From contig NZ_CP047170.1 in assembly GCF_016806125.1 (NCBI RefSeq), positions 62,001 to 126,000 of the forward strand: 64,000 nucleotides of DNA. The letters are read 5' to 3'. Positions 60,224-64,000 of the stretch are shown here, piece by piece. Origin of the DNA: Ponticoccus alexandrii. Lineage in GTDB: Bacteria; Pseudomonadota; Alphaproteobacteria; Rhodobacterales; Rhodobacteraceae. Both the position numbers and the translations under genes were made by a program. Within the stretch, counting starts at the first letter, position 1. The number at the start of each line of letters is the position of its first letter. Below the pieces are notes generated by a model. The model was not told where the DNA came from, ran no database searches, and worked only from the letters and a program-made list of their open reading frames with translations.

Positions 60224-60757
60224 ATGACCTTTGCGAACTCGGAATTTTCGACCATGACAGTATCAGAGCAGACCGATCCGACGCCCAGGAAAACCCGAGA
60301 GGGCGACCGTGAGCTGAATTACGGCTTTCTCCAGAATTTTGTCGGTCATTACCTGCGGCTGGCCTACGAGGCGTCCTACGACGATTTCGTGAAGCGGTTG
60401 GGCGATGATCAGCTGAAACCCGGCTATTTCAGCATGCTTGTCATCATCCGCAACAATCACGGCATCACCCAGCGCGAACTGGGCGAGAGCATCGGCAGGG
60501 ACAAGTCCAGTGTCGCCAAGGCGCTGCGCACTCTGGAGGATCGCGGCCTGATCTACCGCGAGCGGGTCGAGAACGACCGACGGAACTACGCCAGCTTTCT
60601 GACCGCCAAGGGGCTTGAGACCTACGAGCGCATGGAGGTCAAAGCGCAGGAACATACGAAGCATCTGGATGCGGTCATCGGGCCGGAACGCCGCGACGCG
60701 GTCTTCGGCGCCCTACGCGACCTCATCAACCTGCAACACGGCTCCTCCGACAGCTAG
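60224..60757 (+). CDS. MarR family transcriptional regulator
   Basis: A 177-residue MarR regulator with a winged helix (GITQRELGESIGRDKSSVAKALRTLEDRGLI, then RRNYASFLTAKG). MarR proteins usually repress catabolic operons until an aromatic or related ligand binds. It follows the FMN dehydrogenase gene by 8 bases, in the same direction, so it probably regulates both divergent operons at 57807-57927. Starts at 60224 or 60254 are possible. Confidence 0.92.
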   Translation: MTFANSEFSTMTVSEQTDPTPRKTREGDRELNYGFLQNFVGHYLRLAYEASYDDFVKRLGDDQLKPGYFSMLVIIRNNHGITQRELGESIGRDKSSVAKALRTLEDRGLIYRERVENDRRNYASFLTAKGLETYERMEVKAQEHTKHLDAVIGPERRDAVFGALRDLINLQHGSSDS

Positions 60758-61105
60758 GCCAGCGGGCCGGTTCACCGCCAGCCGGTGATCCCCGCCCCCG
60801 GCGCCGTCAGCGGGCGATGCCGAATATCGGTGGCGATGAGCTGCGGATGCCGCCGCTGGGCAGGGCCCTCTTGATGGTCGCGTCAGTCGGGAAGGTTCCG
60901 TGCCAGGCCCTCACCCGGTCGATCATCCGCCGACCCTGGCGGTCACGGTGCCGGTCTGTGCCCTCCCGATCCGGGCGACGGGCGTGACAGGGTAATGACT
61001 GCCCGCCCCGATGATGATTGACCAGCGCGGCGCCGGAGCCACTCCCTGCGCCCGCCAACCCGGCCCCGCAAAAGACGGGGCCGGGTCTTGCATCAAAGCC
61101 GGGTG
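60758..61105. other. Gap between convergent genes, no gene recognised
   Basis: Apart from the hairpin at 61058-61086 I see no supported gene. An 83-codon minus-strand frame at 60807-61058 gives a low-complexity Arg-rich product and is probably chance. Confidence 0.5.
61058..61086. terminator. Terminator hairpin after the RuBisCO-like operon
   Basis: ACCCGGCCCCG and CGGGGCCGGGT form a perfect 11-bp stem with a 7-base loop, 20 bases past the stop of the minus-strand secreted protein gene. No long T-run. Confidence 0.65.
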
Positions 61106-62116
61106 TTATTCGGCCTCGCCCAGCAGGTAGCGGTGGAAGGCCGGGTTGACCCAGACGTCGATGGTCTCGACGCTGAAATCCGAGCCTGCGGACCGGATCT
61201 GATCCGCCTGTGTCGCGGCATTTTCCGGCAGGGACGCCAGATCCGCCTGATAGCCATCGATCGTCACGACGTTCTCGCTAATCTGCACGTAATCGTCATT
61301 CTCGACATAGGACCGGTAGAAGGGCTGCCACCAAGAGGCGTGGATCAGCCCGGGCTCGTCCTGCGCGTCCTTCTTCGCGTATGTGGTGATCAGGTCCATG
61401 AAGGCGTCGCGGCGTTCCGCATTCCGGAACTCGAGGTCCAGATTGTACTCTTTCACGACCGAGACCATCTTGCCGCTGTCGAAGGTGACGACGCTGGGGC
61501 CGGGTTCACCCCATTCCGGCAGGAAGACAAAGGCCGAGGATTTCGGAATGAACTGGACCTTGGGGTCGAAGCCCTCGCTCTTCATCAGGTAGATCAGCTG
61601 GACCGCATGCTGGATGTCGCTATGCCCGTAGCGCAGCATCAGGTCGGGGTCGAAGTTCGATGCATCCCCGGTGCTCACGACGTTGTAGCCGGTGGTATAG
61701 CCCTTATCGATCAGGCCGTTCAGGAAGGTCAGGACTTCGTCGTTCTGGATGACGGTCGCCTCTTCCCAGCTGTGGACCAGCCGCTCTGCGATGTTCCGGT
61801 CAAAGACGTTTCCGATGTAGCGCTCGGACACGTCCTGCTGGTCGGCGACAAAGGCGCCCAGCTTTTCAGAGACGGTCGCGGAATCGCCCAGGTCCGCCGC
61901 AGAGAGGACACCCATGTCGATCAGCAGGGCATCGGCCTGCGACTGGCTGGCGCCCCCGGTCGCCCGTTCGACCTTTTCCGCGCTATAGGTGGCGGCCAGC
62001 TCGGCCAGTTTCAGGGCCTCGACCGCCTGTTCGGTGGACATTTCGGCCGCGAAGGCCTGTCCCGCGATGGGCAAAAGCGCGGCGGCCAGCGCCGAACGGA
62101 AGATGGTGGTGTTCAT
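61106..62116 (-). CDS. Secreted protein of unknown function, linked to a RuBisCO-like protein gene
   Basis: A 336-residue protein with a signal peptide (residues 1-24, cleavage near GQAFAAE). I do not recognise a family. Distinct segments are LRYGHSDIQHAVQLIYLMK, SSAFVFLPEWGEPGPS and HASWWQPFYRSY. It has only the N-terminal hydrophobic segment, so it should be periplasmic or extracellular. The ATG at 62116 follows AAGGAGAGG. It starts 28 bases after the RuBisCO-like gene and is likely in the same operon, so it may bind or process the pathway's substrate. Confidence 0.75.
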   Translation of the reverse strand: MNTTIFRSALAAALLPIAGQAFAAEMSTEQAVEALKLAELAATYSAEKVERATGGASQSQADALLIDMGVLSAADLGDSATVSEKLGAFVADQQDVSERYIGNVFDRNIAERLVHSWEEATVIQNDEVLTFLNGLIDKGYTTGYNVVSTGDASNFDPDLMLRYGHSDIQHAVQLIYLMKSEGFDPKVQFIPKSSAFVFLPEWGEPGPSVVTFDSGKMVSVVKEYNLDLEFRNAERRDAFMDLITTYAKKDAQDEPGLIHASWWQPFYRSYVENDDYVQISENVVTIDGYQADLASLPENAATQADQIRSAGSDFSVETIDVWVNPAFHRYLLGEAE

Positions 62117-62144
62117 GGATCCTCTCCTTGCGTGGTGTCGTGTT

Positions 62145-63278
62145 TCAGTCATCGCCGTCAAGCGCCGCGCGGCAAGCCTTGATCGCGGCCCCGACCTCTT
62201 CCCCTTGGCGCAACAAACTTCCGCCCAGAAGATAAACGCAGTCAGCCCCGTATTGCGTCCGCATGTCGGGCAGGCGGTCGGGCGACATGCCGCCGCCGGG
62301 GCTGGGCAGGATCGCGCGACCGATACCAGCCCCGGACCGGCAGGCCGAGGCGATCTCGGCGCATTCCTCCGGCGAGAAGCCGAACCGCCCGCCGTGATTG
62401 GGGAAGACCGAGATATCGGCGCCCGCAAGCCGCATCATCTGACCGAAGAGCATCCCGTGCCCATAACCCTGATCGGGCGACAGCACATAGGGGCCAAGGT
62501 GGCTGGGATGGGCCATGACCGGCAGGTCGAACTCGGCATCCTGCGCCAGACGGTTCATCGCATCAAAGCCGAAGAGGCCCGGCATCAGCAGGACACCACC
62601 GGCCCCGGCATCGCGGGCGTAACAGGCCAGATCGCGGACCTGATCGCCATGCCCCCCGATGCTGGCAAAGTAGAGCGCCCGCGTGCTGTCGCCCGCATCG
62701 GCACGTTCGGCATTGGCGCGCGCCACCGCTTCGGCGGCAATCGCCACCCGCTCTCGGAAGGGCGCCGCGTCCTGATTGGCCAGCCCGTGATCTTCCTTGA
62801 CGATATCGGCGCCCGCGCGGGCGGTGAGATAACAGAAGCGGGCCAGCGTTTCCGAGGACGATCCCTGCGGCTTGACCACAGGGCAGAGGTAACCACCGGT
62901 CTTGCGGCCCGTCAGGGCGCGCAGACCTTCCGCGCCGAAGCGGGCGCCGGGGAAGCGCTCGCGCAGCGCTGCATCCGGCGCAAGGTCGATGGCCCTGACG
63001 CCCCGAAGGATCGAGGCGTTGCCGAGGATGACATTGACCAGCTGCGGCAGTTCCCGGCCAACCGCGTCGACATGATAGCCGATCCGGGCATGCCAAACGC
63101 TGTCACCCACCTGCTCCAGCCCCAGCACACGGCCCAGCACCACGTCCTCGACATAGCCTTTCGGGACCACATCCCGGGGGATCTCTACCGTGTCTTCCAG
63201 CGCGATGGCCGCGGCCAGTTCTTCGGCCTCGGCGGGCGTGCCCGCGGCCAGCCGGTAGGTGACGGCAAAGCGGTCCAT
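62145..63278 (-). CDS. RuBisCO-like protein (form IV)
   Basis: A 377-residue protein with the fold of the RuBisCO large subunit but not its full active site. It has VVKPQGSS (the KP lysine), and VKEDHGLAN where RuBisCO has KDDEN: the carbamate Lys and one Asp are kept, but the Glu is His. The phosphate-binding GGRFGFSPEE and PSPGGGMSPDR parts are present; the loop-6 lysine region is changed. RLPs enolise, isomerise or decarboxylate phosphosugar acids; some act in D-apiose or isoapionate pathways. The ATG at 63278 overlaps the transketolase stop. Confidence 0.85.
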   Translation of the reverse strand: MDRFAVTYRLAAGTPAEAEELAAAIALEDTVEIPRDVVPKGYVEDVVLGRVLGLEQVGDSVWHARIGYHVDAVGRELPQLVNVILGNASILRGVRAIDLAPDAALRERFPGARFGAEGLRALTGRKTGGYLCPVVKPQGSSSETLARFCYLTARAGADIVKEDHGLANQDAAPFRERVAIAAEAVARANAERADAGDSTRALYFASIGGHGDQVRDLACYARDAGAGGVLLMPGLFGFDAMNRLAQDAEFDLPVMAHPSHLGPYVLSPDQGYGHGMLFGQMMRLAGADISVFPNHGGRFGFSPEECAEIASACRSGAGIGRAILPSPGGGMSPDRLPDMRTQYGADCVYLLGGSLLRQGEEVGAAIKACRAALDGDD

Positions 63279-64000
63279 CACAGCGCCTCGGCCTTCACCA
63301 GCGAATGCACCTCGTCGACCCGGGCGGCGGCAAGATCGTCTTCGGTGATGTCGAACTTCGCCCCCATCAGCTTTTCGATCCCGCCGACCAGCGCCAGCGC
63401 GTCCAGACCGTAGTGCCGCATCAGATACCCCCGCGAGCCGCCATGGGCGTAGGTGTCCTTCAGCCCCAGCCGGACAAGGCGCTTGCCCACGCCCGCATCG
63501 GCCATGGTTTCGGCCACCAGACTGCCGATGCCGCCTTCGGTCACGTGGTTTTCCAGAGTGACGACGCCGTGGCGAACACTGCCGATGTGATCCAGAAGTG
63601 CCTGCGCGTCGAAGGGCTTGATCGTATGCAGGTGGAGGTGGCGGAAGCTGACCCCGACGCGCGCCAGCGCCGCGCGCGCGCGCATGGCCTCTTCGGTGCT
63701 GATGCCCGAGGTGACGATCAGCACATCCTCGCCGCTGGCAAGCTCGCGCATCTCGCCCACCTTGATCGGCGTATCGAACAAGCGCGGCACCGATCCGCGC
63801 AGGACGCGGCACCAGACAGGCCCGTCGATGCTGTCGGCGGCCTCGCAGATGCTTTCCACCTCGGTCGCATCGCCGGTTTCCAGGATGGTCATGTTGGGGA
63901 TCGACCGCATGACAGAGACATCCTCGATGGCCTGGTGCGTCATCCCGCCCGGCGTGGTGACGCCGGGAAGAAAGCCCATCATCCGCACCTTGCGCCGGGG
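63278..64000 (-). CDS. Transketolase small subunit (C-terminal half type), 5' end outside window
   Basis: At least 236 residues of a split transketolase: the pyrimidine-binding domain (GGMTHQAIEDVSVMRSIPNM) and the C-terminal domain (VLIVTSGISTEEAMRA, VVTLENHVTEGGIGSLVAE). In split enzymes the ThDP-binding half is a separate upstream gene, here off the window. The frame stays open to base 64000. Its stop overlaps the start of the RuBisCO-like gene, so the two act in one route. A split transketolase also occurs in D-apiose catabolism (apulose-4-phosphate transketolase), which makes that sugar a candidate. Confidence 0.9.
   Translation of the reverse strand, partial: PRRKVRMMGFLPGVTTPGGMTHQAIEDVSVMRSIPNMTILETGDATEVESICEAADSIDGPVWCRVLRGSVPRLFDTPIKVGEMRELASGEDVLIVTSGISTEEAMRARAALARVGVSFRHLHLHTIKPFDAQALLDHIGSVRHGVVTLENHVTEGGIGSLVAETMADAGVGKRLVRLGLKDTYAHGGSRGYLMRHYGLDALALVGGIEKLMGAKFDITEDDLAAARVDEVHSLVKAEAL

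Noticed and set aside
60807-61058. An 83-codon minus-strand gene
   Set aside because: The product is Arg-rich low-complexity sequence without a ribosome-binding site.

Overview
The window is about 65% G+C and carries dense, mostly operonic catabolic genes. The gene content suggests an alphaproteobacterium of the Roseobacter group (Rhodobacterales): two tripartite tricarboxylate transporter (TTT) systems, a molybdenum fdsGBACD formate dehydrogenase, a LuxR/LuxI pair, several class III CoA-transferases and a RuBisCO-like protein. I see no rRNA, tRNA, CRISPR array, replication origin or intact insertion sequence. This taxonomic placement is inference from gene families, not from a marker gene.

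Layout. 1-1513: end of a sugar ABC transporter (ATPase fragment, permease). 1514-2197: non-coding, with a fragment of an IS66-type transposase. 2198-8458: a pyruvate dehydrogenase operon (homodimeric aceE, aceF, lipoyl-fused lpd) with a divergent Lrp/AsnC regulator. 8763-10119: homogentisate dioxygenase, inactivated by a frameshift and a stop codon. 10384-17300: formate dehydrogenase operon fdsG-fdsB-fdsA-fdhD-fdsD behind a LysR gene. 17411-22709: an oxalate/formate-type MFS transporter and a response regulator/histidine kinase pair, with three evenly spaced operator-like sites before the transporter. 22927-28841: a MliC-like secreted protein, an IclR regulator, a leaderless solute-binding-like protein coupled to a CoA-transferase, a nucleoside-recognition membrane protein with a decayed second copy beside it, and a second Lrp/AsnC regulator. 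28971-40327: a deoxysugar (L-fucose or L-rhamnose type) oxidative catabolic operon with its own ABC importer, and a divergent lactonase gene preceded by four tandem palindromes. 40431-46924: a shikimate-dehydrogenase-like gene, then TctABC divergent from an HMG-CoA-lyase/CoA-transferase pair. 46944-50187: HtpX protease, XRE regulator, LuxR and LuxI. 50936-60757: two divergent operons with a second TctCBA, an arylmalonate-decarboxylase-like protein, an aldehyde dehydrogenase, a benzoylformate-decarboxylase-like ThDP enzyme, a mandelate-racemase-family protein, an FMN alpha-hydroxyacid dehydrogenase and a MarR regulator. 61106-64000: secreted protein of unknown function, RuBisCO-like protein and the C-terminal part of a split transketolase, running off the window.

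How the genes work together. Most of the window is a set of 'uptake plus short oxidation route' modules, each with its own regulator. The most interesting is 50936-60757: its enzyme classes match the four steps of the mandelate pathway (racemase, FMN dehydrogenase, ThDP decarboxylase, aldehyde dehydrogenase), joined to a malonate-type decarboxylase and a carboxylate importer. I propose a route that imports an aryl- or hydroxymalonate-like diacid, decarboxylates it to an alpha-hydroxy acid and oxidises that to a carboxylate. The 41446-46924 module fits import and CoA-dependent cleavage of 3-hydroxy-3-methylglutarate or a close analogue. Substrates are inferred from family membership and context, not shown by the sequence.
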